Assembly (NCBI GenBank): GCA_023435225.1
Contig: JAEYRX010000024.1
Span: forward strand, 1-64,000
DNA from: Bacillota bacterium
GTDB taxonomy: Bacteria > Bacillota > UBA4882 > UBA8346
Direction: 5' to 3'
Length of the DNA: 64,000 bases
Positions 9,160 to 18,280 of this stretch are shown here, in pieces. Position 1 is the first letter of the stretch; each line of letters begins with the position of its first letter. Made by a program: the position numbers and the translations under genes. Below the pieces are notes generated by a model. It had not been told where the DNA came from and made no database searches. It worked only from the letters and a program-made list of their open reading frames with translations.

Positions 9160-10869
9160 ATGTCCAATTTTATCAACAACTCCGCTATGACCCCAAATCT
9201 CCAGACCCAAGGGGATATTCCTTTTTTAAACAACAATAACAACAACAAGCAAATGGATTTTCAGGAGTCTGATTTTAGTAAGGCTTTAAAAGCTGCTGCT
9301 GAATCGCGCCAAAAAGAAGAACGGCCTGAATTTTCAAATGCTAAGAAACAGGAATATACTCCTTCAAAAGATACTGTCAGGGAGAGCAAAAGCCAACCAG
9401 CTGAAAAACCGTTCCAATCAAAAAAACAGCTGAATGAACAGCCTCAAGATGCTTCAGAGAAGCAACCGGTAACCAAACCGGAACAAAATGAAAATGATCA
9501 ATCCATGAATACCAATAAGCAGAGTGATGCCGAAGAAACGGCTAAACCCGTTGAGGTTGATCAGAAAAATCCGGAAACTAAAATTGAACCGGAAACAGAA
9601 CCGGCGCAAGCTTCGGCTGTGGCCCAGCTTTTAATGGAGATGGTCGATGGATCCCAATCTGTAGCTGAAACTGCAGATATTCCCGTCGAAGCTGAGAAGG
9701 TAGATGCGGTAACTGAAGCCGGAAAGCTGATTGATGCCGCACTTGCTGCAAATAAGGCTGATGTTAAAGAGGTTTTACAAACTAGTGAAACTACTAAACC
9801 GGTTGAAATAGCCGAAGAGCAAAAGGCAGCCGACCTTAACAGTGATTTTTTAACGATGCTGAAAGGACAGGTTAATACAGCCCAAGTTGATCAAAATCAA
9901 CAAAATCAACAGTCGACTGCTCAATCTACTGTTCAATCAACAAACAGTCCGGTACTTGAAACCATCCAAGGGTTGGAGAATCAGGTCAATCCCAATGGAG
10001 TGAAAACGGAAAAACAGCAATCAATAAAAAATGAGAATAGCAGTGATAGCAAATTTGCAGACCTGGTAAGTGATGTTGCTAAAGATTCAAAATCAGTAAC
10101 ATCGGGAACCGGCTCAGCCGAATCTCAGCAGAAAAACGCTTCGCAAAAGGATTTATTGAATTCCGAGTTGGCCAAAGCTATGAATAACGCTAAAGCCGAT
10201 GATGGTTCAAAGGAAGTAAAGGATAATAATGGTGCTTCTTCTGCAACAACTGTTATTCAAACCGCAGCTAAAGATGGGAAACCGCATTCCATTAATCTAC
10301 CGTTAATCCAAACACAACTCTCGGTAAATGGAAATGCCGACAAAGCCAGGACTGATATACCGGTGGTTCAGATTACATCACATCAGCAAAACATGCAAGC
10401 AGCTTCCGAAGTCACCGGAACCGCTACTACCAATAGTTTGCAACGGGATGAGTTATTTGCCCAGATCATTGATAAGGCTAAGATAATGGTAAATAACGGT
10501 CATAGTGAGATGGAAGTCAGTTTGAAACCGGACCATCTGGGGAAATTACATTTGAAAGTTTCAGTTGATAATCAGGTGGTTACCGCCAAATTTATCGCTG
10601 AGTCACAACAAGTAAAGGAGATTATAGAGACCCATCTCAATCATCTCCGGAGAAATCTCCAGGAAACAGGGGTCCAAGTAGACAACATAATGGTTTCCGT
10701 CGGACAACAGCAAAACGGTGGTAATTTCCAGGAAACCGGCAATTATCATGGTGGATTCAATAATGGCGGCAATTATTCAAACAACAATGAAGATTCTGAA
10801 TCCGGTATTGAAAAAGAGGTTCCGGAAAACCGACCGGTCTCGGATACCTTGGTTGATTTGATCGCTTAG
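9160..10869 (+). CDS. fliK: Flagellar hook-length control protein FliK
   Basis: Secreted molecular ruler that switches the export apparatus from hook to filament substrates. The 569-aa protein has a long low-complexity N-terminal and middle region rich in Gln, Asn, Lys and Glu (about residues 1-430) and the conserved C-terminal Flg_hook domain at about 435-530 (MEVSLKPDHLGKLHLKVSV, then NHLRRNLQETGVQVDNIMVS). The tail is Gly/Asn-rich. The ATG at 9160 is chosen because AGGAGGTGA sits 3-11 bases before it; an ATG at 9142 would place that Shine-Dalgarno inside the gene. Confidence 0.92.
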   Translation: MSNFINNSAMTPNLQTQGDIPFLNNNNNNKQMDFQESDFSKALKAAAESRQKEERPEFSNAKKQEYTPSKDTVRESKSQPAEKPFQSKKQLNEQPQDASEKQPVTKPEQNENDQSMNTNKQSDAEETAKPVEVDQKNPETKIEPETEPAQASAVAQLLMEMVDGSQSVAETADIPVEAEKVDAVTEAGKLIDAALAANKADVKEVLQTSETTKPVEIAEEQKAADLNSDFLTMLKGQVNTAQVDQNQQNQQSTAQSTVQSTNSPVLETIQGLENQVNPNGVKTEKQQSIKNENSSDSKFADLVSDVAKDSKSVTSGTGSAESQQKNASQKDLLNSELAKAMNNAKADDGSKEVKDNNGASSATTVIQTAAKDGKPHSINLPLIQTQLSVNGNADKARTDIPVVQITSHQQNMQAASEVTGTATTNSLQRDELFAQIIDKAKIMVNNGHSEMEVSLKPDHLGKLHLKVSVDNQVVTAKFIAESQQVKEIIETHLNHLRRNLQETGVQVDNIMVSVGQQQNGGNFQETGNYHGGFNNGGNYSNNNEDSESGIEKEVPENRPVSDTLVDLIA

Positions 10870-10880
10870 ATCCTTCGAGG

Positions 10881-10995
10881 TCTAAAATCAGATCCCTTGC
10901 CCTTGTAAAAGGGTAACCACCATCCTTCGCAGTTAATGTTTAAGACCAGCAACGCCCATCTAATACCCTTTCAGGGATAGGGTCGCCTTTAGAAC
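10881..10995 (+). repeat. R1b palindromic repeat, short form, between fliK and flgD
   Basis: Copy of family R1: left end TCTAAAATCAGATCCCTTGC, then GGGTAACCACCATCCTTCGC; right end CCCTTTCAGGGATAGGGTCG. The ends are complementary in an imperfect way, so the roughly 115-bp unit can fold back on itself. It matches the copies at 12382-12497 and 47361-47480 closely. Confidence 0.7.
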
Positions 10996-11067
10996 CGGAA
11001 TTACAGGCCTTTAGCTGGATTATAACAAAGTAGAACTAAATTTAAAACCGAAAGGAGGTCATGCAGA

Positions 11068-11901
11068 ATGAATGTTCAAGCAACAAGCAGCGCTACCGAT
11101 ACTACAATTGCCAGTCGTAATACCGGCGGTCAATTAGGAAAAGATGAGTTTTTAAACTTGCTGGTAACCCAATTAAAAAACCAGGATCCGCTGGATCCAA
11201 TGGACAACACGGAGTCAATTGCTCAAATGGCTCAATTCTCCGCTTTGGAACAAATGCAAAATATCAGCAACGCGATGCAGCTACAAACCGCTACTACTAT
11301 GATTGATAAGGGAGTTAAAGCAGAGGTTCAGGGTGAATACGGAACAGAGCTTGTATTTGGACAAGTTATCTCCGCTAAACAAAAAGACGGCGATATTTAT
11401 CTGACCATGCAAGACGGCCGGGAGATTAAAGCTTCGGAAGCCAAATCCATCCTGGGTGAGACCGGAGTACTTCAGGAAGCTCAAAATCTGGTCGGTCAGA
11501 GGGTTTACCTTCGTTCCACCAATACAACCGATGAATTCAGTATGCCGCAGGTTGGAATTATCGGAGTACGGGTAGCCGATGATGAAACCGGAATCGGGGC
11601 TACCAAATTAATCCCGGAGACAATTACCGCTTTAAACCCGACTCTTGCCAATGCAAAATCTCTTATAGGGCAGGAAGTTTATGTTAAGGTTTACAAAGCC
11701 GGAAAAGAAACCGGATTAATTACTAAAGTAAAGATTAAGGATGGCATTTGGGAGCGAAATGAAGAAGATGGTCCTGAAATCTTGAAATTGGTCGATGTAG
11801 ACGGTAATAAGATCGCATTTACCAGTTATCTTTGCAAAACCAATGAGGTTTTGGAGCTTAAAGACATCTGGAATGTCGTCCCGTCAGAGGAAGAGATATG
11901 A
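11068..11901 (+). CDS. flgD: Flagellar hook assembly protein FlgD
   Basis: Hook-cap scaffold, needed to polymerise FlgE and then discarded. At 277 aa it is longer than the shortest forms (about 150 aa). The diagnostic N-terminal motif LGKDEFLNLLVTQLKNQDP followed by MAQFSALEQMQNI spans about residues 22-75. The rest is beta-rich with two related segments (GQVISAKQKDGDIYL, about 92-106, and GLITKVKIKDGIWER, about 213-227). AAAGGAGGTC lies upstream of the ATG. It overlaps the next gene by 4 nt. Confidence 0.95.
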   Translation: MNVQATSSATDTTIASRNTGGQLGKDEFLNLLVTQLKNQDPLDPMDNTESIAQMAQFSALEQMQNISNAMQLQTATTMIDKGVKAEVQGEYGTELVFGQVISAKQKDGDIYLTMQDGREIKASEAKSILGETGVLQEAQNLVGQRVYLRSTNTTDEFSMPQVGIIGVRVADDETGIGATKLIPETITALNPTLANAKSLIGQEVYVKVYKAGKETGLITKVKIKDGIWERNEEDGPEILKLVDVDGNKIAFTSYLCKTNEVLELKDIWNVVPSEEEI

Positions 11902-12296
11902 ACGAAAAAATAGTCATCAGGCCGCCGCAGATTGGGCCGTCGATTCCCAGTTCAAATCAACCGTCTGCTAAACCTGTTTCCGGACCAAGTTTTCAGAGTA
12001 TTTTTCAAGAACAGCTTACAAACATTGGGCAGGCAGGGGAAGTTAAATTTTCAGCCCATGCTTTGAAACGACTGGAATCGAGACAAATATCCTTTAATAA
12101 CCAGGATATGGCTCAATTAAAAGAAGCGGTAAATAAGGCCGAAGCAAAAGGCGCTAAAGAATCCTTAATCTTAATGGACCAAATGGCATTAGTAGTGAGC
12201 ATTAAAAATCGCACCGTGATTACCGCCGTAGATAATGACAGTTTAAAAGATAACGTCTTTACCAATATCGACAGCGCGGTAATTGTCAAAGATTGA
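11898..12296 (+). CDS. Flagellar operon protein, TIGR02530-like
   Basis: A 132-aa protein of the family always found between flgD and flgE in Bacillota. The conserved block covers about residues 50-125: FSAHALKRLESRQISF, then ILMDQMALVVSIKNRTVITA and the AVIV end. No catalytic residues or membrane segments are seen. The function is not known; the constant place next to hook genes suggests a hook-assembly role. Its ATG overlaps the flgD stop by 4 nt. Confidence 0.88.
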   Translation: MNEKIVIRPPQIGPSIPSSNQPSAKPVSGPSFQSIFQEQLTNIGQAGEVKFSAHALKRLESRQISFNNQDMAQLKEAVNKAEAKGAKESLILMDQMALVVSIKNRTVITAVDNDSLKDNVFTNIDSAVIVKD

Positions 12297-12599
12297 GGCC
12301 GGACCTCTCGACTCGAGGAAGCCTCTCCCCGCCGACTGATGGAAGTGGGGATAAATAGGCAAGAAGCGAAAAATGAAAGAAGCCTAAAACCAGACCCTTT
12401 GTCCCTGTAAAGGGATAACCACCATCCTTCGCGGTCAATTTTAATGACCTGCAAAGCTGTACTAATACCCTTTAAGGGATAGGGTTGCTTTTAGACTTAA
12501 TAAACAACTTATTGGCTTTAACTCGCGCCTCACGCCTTTCGCCTCTCGCCTAAACATACCTGAGTCACTTAGAATCATTTTCAAGGAGGTCGATTTATT
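12297..12599. other. 303-bp gap before flgE with R1c repeat and CGCCT words
   Basis: R1c (short form) lies at 12382-12497, with left end AGCCTAAAACCAGACCCTTT and AACCACCATCC, and right end CCCTTTAAGGGATAGGGTTG. After it, words built from CGCCT (CGCCTCACGCCTTTCGCCTC, about 12527-12546) run up to the AAGGAGG at 12585-12591 serving flgE. No promoter stood out. Confidence 0.6.
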
Positions 12600-14969
12600 A
12601 TGTTACGTTCGATGTACTCCGGCGTCTCCGGGTTGAAAAACCACCAGATCCGGATGGATGCCATCGGTAATAATATTGCTAACGTTAACACCATCGGTTA
12701 CAAAGGTAGCCGGGTGACTTTTCAAGACACACTTAACCAAACCATGCGCGGCGCTTCGGCGCCGAACGGTTCCCGCGGCGGTATCAACGCCGTTCAGGTC
12801 GGTTTGGGCATGAACTTATCCAGTATCGACATTTTAAACACTCAAGGCAACCGCCAGAACACCGGTAATACCACCGATCTGATGATCGATGGCGACGGTT
12901 TCTTCGTAGTCAGCGACGGCGGTCGCCAGTATTATACCAGGGCCGGTAACTTCAACCTGGAGCGTGACGGTCGTTTGGTCTGCGCTTCCAACGGTATGAT
13001 CGTTCAGGGATGGTTGGCCGATGCCCGTGGTAGTATTTCCACTAATACTCAGATAACTAACATTACAATTCCGCTGGGAAGATCAATTGCTCCGTTAGCT
13101 ACCACGGAAATTGGTTTTGAAAAGAACCTCAATGCCGATACCAATGCTTATTATGCATTTAAAGGCGGCACTATCAATATTCAGGATGTCAACGGCAATA
13201 CCGTCTCGGTTAATTGTAAACTAACCCGGATTCCGGATTCCTTTAATCAATTTTATTACGATCTTAGACCTGCAGGTAGTGATACTAAAGATACTTCAGA
13301 TGATGATACCAGTTATTCCATTTCATCCGGCACCGGAAAAGGCACCGTCAGGCTGGACCAATATGGTAATGTTCTAAGTATTTTCCCCGACACTTATATT
13401 ACCATCCAACCAAAGAACGGAGACCCGATTCGGTTACAAATGCCGGTGGCGGGAACTTCTTTTGGAAGCTTTTTTACGGCCAATCCACCGAATACACCTG
13501 TCACCCAACAAGTGATCCTTAACGTAGCCAGTGAGGTGTCTCCGGCTCCCGGTCCATATGATTTCGGCGAGGTAAACCAAGAACGGTTTCAGATGCAAGT
13601 CCTGGATCAGCGGGGTAATCCTATCAATTTACAGTATGATGTGACCAACTTGGGGGATAACCGTTACCGCTGGACTGCAACAGTCCTTTCGGGCGGGGAG
13701 ATTTTGTCCGGACCTTCCGGCACTTTCACCTGGACAGGAGCCAACGGAGTTACCGATCCGTCCGGAGGTTATCTGGTCATTCAATCTTCGGCCGGAAACC
13801 AGATCCATATCGCCCCGCCGGGGTTAGGCGGCTCAACCGACCCGACCTTTAATGTAGTGGAATATGAACCGACAGAGATGGATTATACTTTCGATCCGGC
13901 AGGAGGATTTCCGCAAATTGATCATCATGTATTTACCGCCAGCGATGGATCCACAGTTGATGTCCAAATGACTATTAATGATCTTGGCGGAGATAGTTAT
14001 CAGTGGACCGCTGCTATTCTTCCCGCTACTCCGGGTTGCAGTTTTGTAACCGGAACCACTACCACAGGTACGTTCACTTATACGGCCGGGGCTCCGGATA
14101 CTATTACCCAATCCATCCAGGCCAACATTAGCATCAGGACTGCGACCGGGTATGAAGTAACTCTGAGCCCGCCGGTAAATACCGACAACTTTGCACCGGT
14201 ACCGGCGAACACTATCGCTTTCTTCCAAACCAGCGGCACGTCGCTCATTCCCCAATTTCTAATTCCGCCGGATGTAGTAACCACTTCCAAGGTTTACGAT
14301 TCCTTAGGGGCTGAACATGTTATTACTATCAGAGCGGAAAAAACCGGGACCAACATTTGGAGTTGGGAAGCGACCGAAGGAAGCGGCCTACCGATCACCA
14401 ACGGCAGAGGAACTTTAACTTTTGACAGCCGGACCGGATTTGTCACCAATTCGCCGGGCGGCCCGATGACCTTCCAGCCGATTGGAGCGGATATGTTAAG
14501 AATTACCCCGGACTTCTCCAAGGTCACCCAAGGTTACGGCCCTCATGATGATAGCGACTATAAGTGGGCGATCTCCGACTTTGACGCTCCGAATCAGGAC
14601 GGTTATCCGTTAGGTACTCTCCAAGGGATCAACATCGACCGGGCCGGCCGGATCATCGGAGTTTTCTCCAACGGTATGAACCAGAACCTGGGGCAGGTGG
14701 CGATGGCCAACTTTACCAACCCCGGCGGCTTGAGCCGGGCTGGTGATACCTTATTTGAAGAGTCGAGCAACTCCGGTACGGCCCGTATCGGCCAAGCCGG
14801 CACCGGCGGCCGCGGTTTGGTAACCCCGGGCGCGGTGGAAATGGCCAACGTGGACTTATCGGAACAATTTACCGATATGATCACCACCGAGCGTGGGTTC
14901 CAGGCCAACTCGCGGATCATTACCACCTCCGACGAGATGTTGCAGGAGTTGGTGAATTTGAAACGGTAG
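12600..14969 (+). CDS. flgE: Flagellar hook protein FlgE, extra-long
   Basis: Subunit of the hook, the universal joint between rod and filament. The N-terminal axial motif (MLRSMYSGVSGLKNHQ, NNIANVNTIGYKGSRV) and C-terminal helix (EQFTDMITTERGFQANSRII) are intact. At 789 aa it is far longer than the usual 260-450. The middle holds three successive copies of a hook D2-type module at about residues 320-430, 434-550 and 557-640, each with a Trp-centred strand (RYRWTATVL, SYQWTAAIL, IWSWEATEG) followed by GTFTW/GTFTY/GTLTF. The gene ends are more GC-rich than the neighbours. AAGGAGG precedes the ATG. Confidence 0.95.
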   Translation: MLRSMYSGVSGLKNHQIRMDAIGNNIANVNTIGYKGSRVTFQDTLNQTMRGASAPNGSRGGINAVQVGLGMNLSSIDILNTQGNRQNTGNTTDLMIDGDGFFVVSDGGRQYYTRAGNFNLERDGRLVCASNGMIVQGWLADARGSISTNTQITNITIPLGRSIAPLATTEIGFEKNLNADTNAYYAFKGGTINIQDVNGNTVSVNCKLTRIPDSFNQFYYDLRPAGSDTKDTSDDDTSYSISSGTGKGTVRLDQYGNVLSIFPDTYITIQPKNGDPIRLQMPVAGTSFGSFFTANPPNTPVTQQVILNVASEVSPAPGPYDFGEVNQERFQMQVLDQRGNPINLQYDVTNLGDNRYRWTATVLSGGEILSGPSGTFTWTGANGVTDPSGGYLVIQSSAGNQIHIAPPGLGGSTDPTFNVVEYEPTEMDYTFDPAGGFPQIDHHVFTASDGSTVDVQMTINDLGGDSYQWTAAILPATPGCSFVTGTTTTGTFTYTAGAPDTITQSIQANISIRTATGYEVTLSPPVNTDNFAPVPANTIAFFQTSGTSLIPQFLIPPDVVTTSKVYDSLGAEHVITIRAEKTGTNIWSWEATEGSGLPITNGRGTLTFDSRTGFVTNSPGGPMTFQPIGADMLRITPDFSKVTQGYGPHDDSDYKWAISDFDAPNQDGYPLGTLQGINIDRAGRIIGVFSNGMNQNLGQVAMANFTNPGGLSRAGDTLFEESSNSGTARIGQAGTGGRGLVTPGAVEMANVDLSEQFTDMITTERGFQANSRIITTSDEMLQELVNLKR

Positions 14970-15142
14970 AAGTAGGCATTAGGCATTAGGCAACAGGCAT
15001 TAGGGGTTTGAATGAAAGCCGTTGGTGCCTATTTCAAACATATTTATTAGACTGGAGAATTCGAGAAGTGGGAGATGGTTTTCCTGCTTCTCGATTTACT
15101 TCATATGGTTAATTTTGAGAATTTTTTGAAGGTGGGAGAAAA

Positions 15143-15376
15143 ATGATAGTTGTGCAACGGTTTAATGGCGAGGAGTTTTTTATCAATCCTCATTTGATTG
15201 AAACATTGGAGGCGGCGCCGGATACGACCATTACTTTGGTAACCGGAAGGAAGTTTGTGGTTAAGACACCGGTAGCGGAGATTATTGAGCAGATTGTTGC
15301 TTATAGGCGGAAGATTGGGGAGCCGGGGTTTACGGAGCGGGATGGGGCGGAGAAGATCGGACCATCTGGCCAATAA
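15143..15376 (+). CDS. flbD: FlbD/SwrD family flagellar protein
   Basis: A 77-aa cytoplasmic protein of the FlbD (SwrD, YlzI) family. The conserved core is MIVVQRFNGEEFFINPHLIE, then TTITLVTGRKFVVKTPVAEI. In B. subtilis SwrD increases motor torque; here the role is by family only. It stands directly after flgE, as usual, separated by 173 bp containing TAGGCAT words (14973-15005). The start is ATG after GGTGGGAG. In Clostridia motA-motB-fliL often follow; here a 4-kb island intervenes. Confidence 0.9.
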   Translation: MIVVQRFNGEEFFINPHLIETLEAAPDTTITLVTGRKFVVKTPVAEIIEQIVAYRRKIGEPGFTERDGAEKIGPSGQ

Positions 15377-15432
15377 GAAGTTTGAAGATCTTAAGAGTGA
15401 ATGATTGGGAAATTTTCTTTGCCTTTTCATCA

Positions 15433-15735
15433 CCCAGGGCAGCGGCAGATAATTTGAGTCCTGTCAAAACCCCTGGGCTGTTGTCTACAAACAGTCTCAA
15501 CCCCCAGGGGGCTGGGTTGGGTTTTACCGCAGAGACTTTCCCAGCCCGTTTACGGGGTTGAGATTGGTTTTGTCATACAGCCCAGAGGTTTTGAATCAGC
15601 TTACGGATTAACTTCTGCTCTGGGAGGTGATTTAGCCTCAGCTAAAACAATTTTTGATTGGCTTTACCTTAGCCATGGTTAGAACCAATTTTGATATATA
15701 AAAGCCTGGAATAAAAATTTCCGGGCTTTTATATT
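15433..15735 (+). ncRNA. Candidate structured RNA between flbD and the propeller gene
   Basis: This stretch is GC-richer than other gaps and packed with complementary segments. CCCAGGG (15433-15439) pairs with CCCTGGG (15471-15477). CTGTTTGT-type arms form a small hairpin near 15478-15494. CTCAACCCC (about 15495-15503) pairs with GGGGTTGAG (15554-15562), enclosing GGCTGGG / CCCAGCC. CCCAGAG (15580-15586) pairs with CTCTGGG (15618-15624). TTTAGC-CTCA-GCTAAA follows at about 15631-15646, and a rho-independent terminator ends it. I do not recognise a known family. Alternatives are a dense set of mobile palindromes or a long 3' leader. Confidence 0.5.
15701..15731 (+). terminator. Rho-independent terminator after the structured stretch
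   Basis: AAAGCCTGGAA and TTCCGGGCTTT form an 11-bp stem (one T-G wobble) with a loop of A-rich sequence, and the right arm ends in a T run. It separates the flbD side from the promoter and gene at 15778 onward. Confidence 0.8.
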
Positions 15736-15777
15736 GCTTTTATAAATACTTTCATAATTTTTTCCCTTTTGATTATG

Positions 15778-15806
15778 TTGTATTGAATTACAAATAATGT
15801 TATAAT
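15778..15806 (+). promoter_or_regulatory. Sigma-A-type promoter for the double-propeller gene
   Basis: TTGTAT at 15778-15783 and TATAAT at 15801-15806 are exactly 17 bp apart. The start codon of the propeller gene is 38 bp downstream, after AAAGGAGG. Together with the terminator just upstream, this makes the gene its own transcription unit inside the flagellar cluster. Confidence 0.6.
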
Positions 15807-15843
15807 CAAATTATTATTTTCCAAATAAAAGGAGGTTATAATA

Positions 15844-17760
15844 TTGTTTGGTAAAATTAATAAATTAATGGTATTTATCTTAATGTTTTTCGTTTTATTT
15901 TTTGCTGGTTTTAATTTGGAGAAGGTGAAAGCGGACACGAGTAGTGAGTTGATTGCTTTTACCTCCAACCGGTCCGGCGGGGAGACTTCCGATTTTAATT
16001 ATAACGAGATTTATGTAATGGACGCCGACGGTGAAAATGTAGTCAAGCTTACCGATAATAACTACAATGACTGCCACCCGTCGTTTTCGTATGACGGTTC
16101 CAAGCTTGTTTTCGAGTCCTGGCGGGACGGGAACCATGAGATCTATATCATGAATAATGACGGAAGCAACCAGGTTAATCTGACCAACAACGGCGCGGCG
16201 GACGGGGAACCAGCTTATTCTCCGGCGGGGAATAAGATAGTTTTCAGCTCCGATCGTAATGACAGCCAATATGAGATCTATACAATGAATATGGATGGAA
16301 CGAATGTCACCCGTCTAACAACGAGCGGCGGGAACTACCATCCGGCCTGGTCACCTAATGGGAGCAAAATCGCCTACGAGTCCAACGGCGACATTTATGT
16401 CATGGATGCCGACGGCAGTAATAACACTCCTTTGGTTTATAACAACGGCTGTGCCGACACCTCTCCGGCCTGGTCGCCGGATGGGACCAAAATTGCCTAT
16501 AGTACTTACCAGGATTGGAATTGGGAGATCTATGTCGTTAATGCGGACGGTACCAATCCGGTCAATATTTCCAAGAGCATAGAGCGGGACTTCGCCCCGT
16601 CTTGGTCGCCTGACGGTAGTAAAATCATTTATCATACGGAAAGAGACGGTTATTCCGAAGTCTATTATATGAATATGAACGGCAAAAAACAGACCCGGCT
16701 TACTTTGAACTCGAGTTTGGATGAGGAGCCGGTTTGGGCTTCCGTACTCCCTGTTCAGTCGGGGATAATTAATAAAATAGCTTGTGGTGCTGGAACTGTT
16801 CAAAGATATTTTGTAAAATCCGATGGTACGGTCTGGCAGTGGTATGGTTATATAACTCCTCCATCAGAAACTCCGCGACAAGTTGCCGGATTATCGGATA
16901 TAATTTATATAGGCGCAGGTCGGGACCATGCATTAGCTGTTAAAAGTGATGGGACCGTATGGGCGTGGGGAAATAACACATATGGTCAATTAGGCTTTAC
17001 TCCTTCATCAGTTTGGATTACAAATCCGGTGCAAGTAAGTGGTTTGGATAATGTAATTGCCGTAGATGGCGGGAGACATTTTTCTCTCGCCTTAAAGGCC
17101 GACGGTACTGTCTGGGCTTGGGGAAAGAATAACAAGGGACAGCATGGAAACGGAACTTATACCGATAGCTCCACTCCAATTAAAGTCAGTATTTTATCAG
17201 ATATTAAAAAAATTTCTACAAATTGTAACTTAGGTGATGCTGGTGGCGATGTAACTCATTGTTTGGCTTTAAAAAATGATGGAACTGTTTGGTCATGGGG
17301 AGTTAATACTTATGGAGAACTGGGGGACGGAACAACTACAAGTAGGAATATCCCGGTACAAGTGGCGAATTTGACATCCGTAATTGATATTAGTGGATGT
17401 GATACATCCAGTATGGCACTCAAAGCTGACGGTACGGTCTGGGCATGGGGGGCTTATGGCACAACACTTAGAATTGGTCCAAATACATATTACACTACAC
17501 CTATGCAAGTTAATGGTTTATCCAACGTAAAATCCATAGCATGTGGATGGACCAAACAGTTAGCTTTAAAAAATGATAATTCGGTGTGGCAATGGGATTA
17601 TGCTGGGATGTCTCAAATACTGGTTGATTGTGAAGCTATTACGGCGGGTTCTGACCAATTTTTGGCACTAAAAAATGACGGAACCTTATGGCAATGGGGT
17701 AAGGTTTATAAAAATGGGACTGCGACTACTTTGACTACCCCGGAGCAAGTAAACTTTTAA
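15844..17760 (+). CDS. Secreted double beta-propeller protein (PD40 + RCC1 repeats)
   Basis: A 638-aa protein with an N-terminal signal peptide (hydrophobic residues about 8-24, then KVKAD). Residues about 35-300 hold six TolB/PD40 repeats of the form EIYxMNxDGxNxxxLT, enough for a six-bladed propeller. Residues about 320-638 hold seven RCC1/ATS1 repeats of the form ALKxDGTVWAWGxNxYGQLG, enough for a seven-bladed one. No anchor is seen at the C-terminus, so it is probably periplasmic or released. The start is TTG with AAAGGAGG. It interrupts the flbD-fliL order. The function is unknown; such repeats usually bind other proteins or polymers. Confidence 0.85.
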   Translation: MFGKINKLMVFILMFFVLFFAGFNLEKVKADTSSELIAFTSNRSGGETSDFNYNEIYVMDADGENVVKLTDNNYNDCHPSFSYDGSKLVFESWRDGNHEIYIMNNDGSNQVNLTNNGAADGEPAYSPAGNKIVFSSDRNDSQYEIYTMNMDGTNVTRLTTSGGNYHPAWSPNGSKIAYESNGDIYVMDADGSNNTPLVYNNGCADTSPAWSPDGTKIAYSTYQDWNWEIYVVNADGTNPVNISKSIERDFAPSWSPDGSKIIYHTERDGYSEVYYMNMNGKKQTRLTLNSSLDEEPVWASVLPVQSGIINKIACGAGTVQRYFVKSDGTVWQWYGYITPPSETPRQVAGLSDIIYIGAGRDHALAVKSDGTVWAWGNNTYGQLGFTPSSVWITNPVQVSGLDNVIAVDGGRHFSLALKADGTVWAWGKNNKGQHGNGTYTDSSTPIKVSILSDIKKISTNCNLGDAGGDVTHCLALKNDGTVWSWGVNTYGELGDGTTTSRNIPVQVANLTSVIDISGCDTSSMALKADGTVWAWGAYGTTLRIGPNTYYTTPMQVNGLSNVKSIACGWTKQLALKNDNSVWQWDYAGMSQILVDCEAITAGSDQFLALKNDGTLWQWGKVYKNGTATTLTTPEQVNF

Positions 17761-17791
17761 ATGTTTTTTTGCAGCATTTTATAAATGATAG

Positions 17792-17833
17792 AAATAATCC
17801 CTGCTGCCGTTTGGATAGTGGGGATTGTTTTTG
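17792..17833 (+). terminator. Probable terminator after the propeller gene
   Basis: AATCCC (17796-17801 region) pairs with GGGATT (17821-17826), extended by flanking A/T pairs and followed by GTTTTTG. The loop is about 19 nt, so this is a weak but well-placed intrinsic terminator. Confidence 0.4.
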
Positions 17834-17875
17834 ATTGCGAATTTTAAATGGAGGAAAGATGTTGGGGGTGGAGAA

Positions 17876-18256
17876 TTTTAAACCGGACCCTCTGTCCTTC
17901 GGCGGTACTCCATCCCTGGACCGCCGACCTTGAACCATCCATGGTTCTGGCCTGAAAGGGACGACCACCATGCTCCGAAGTGAAAGAATTAGAAAGATTT
18001 TGCAGGCTTGATAGATATAGCTACACGGAAGGTAAGATTTTAGACTTCTGTGAATGATGGTTACCCATATTCAGGGGCGAGGGGTCGCAGTTGGGCCTAA
18101 AACCAGACCCTTTGTCCTTGCAATAGGGATAACCACCATCCTCCGTAGTGAATAAAACTAGGAAGATTTTATCGGATAGCTACACGGAAGGAAAGATTTT
18201 AGACTTCTGTGAATGGTGGTTGCCCATATTCAGGGGCAAGGGGTCGCTTTTGGGCA
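17876..18256 (+). repeat. R1d and R1e: two long-form palindromic repeats in tandem, left of the DUF559 gene
   Basis: R1d (about 17876-18096) and R1e (about 18093-18256) are direct repeats. Each begins CCTAAAACCAGACCCTTTGT (R1d diverged at the start) and continues AACCACCAT and CCGTAG. Each ends CTACACGGAAGG, AATGGTGGTT, CAGGGGCAAGGGGTCGCAG and TTGGGC. The left and right halves are complementary (AACCACCAT/ATGGTGGTT; CCGTAG/CTACACGG), so each ~160-bp unit folds into a long hairpin. R1d carries an extra ~45-bp GC-rich piece in its left half. Confidence 0.8.
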
Positions 18257-18280
18257 TTCAATAGTATTCGGAGACAACTC

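Noticed and set aside
15433..15735. Known riboswitch (c-di-GMP type) or 6S/tmRNA
   Set aside because: I looked for conserved core motifs of these classes and found none; only secondary structure is supported.
16351..16803. 150-codon minus-strand frame inside the propeller gene
   Set aside because: Opposite-strand shadow of PD40 repeats; no start context.
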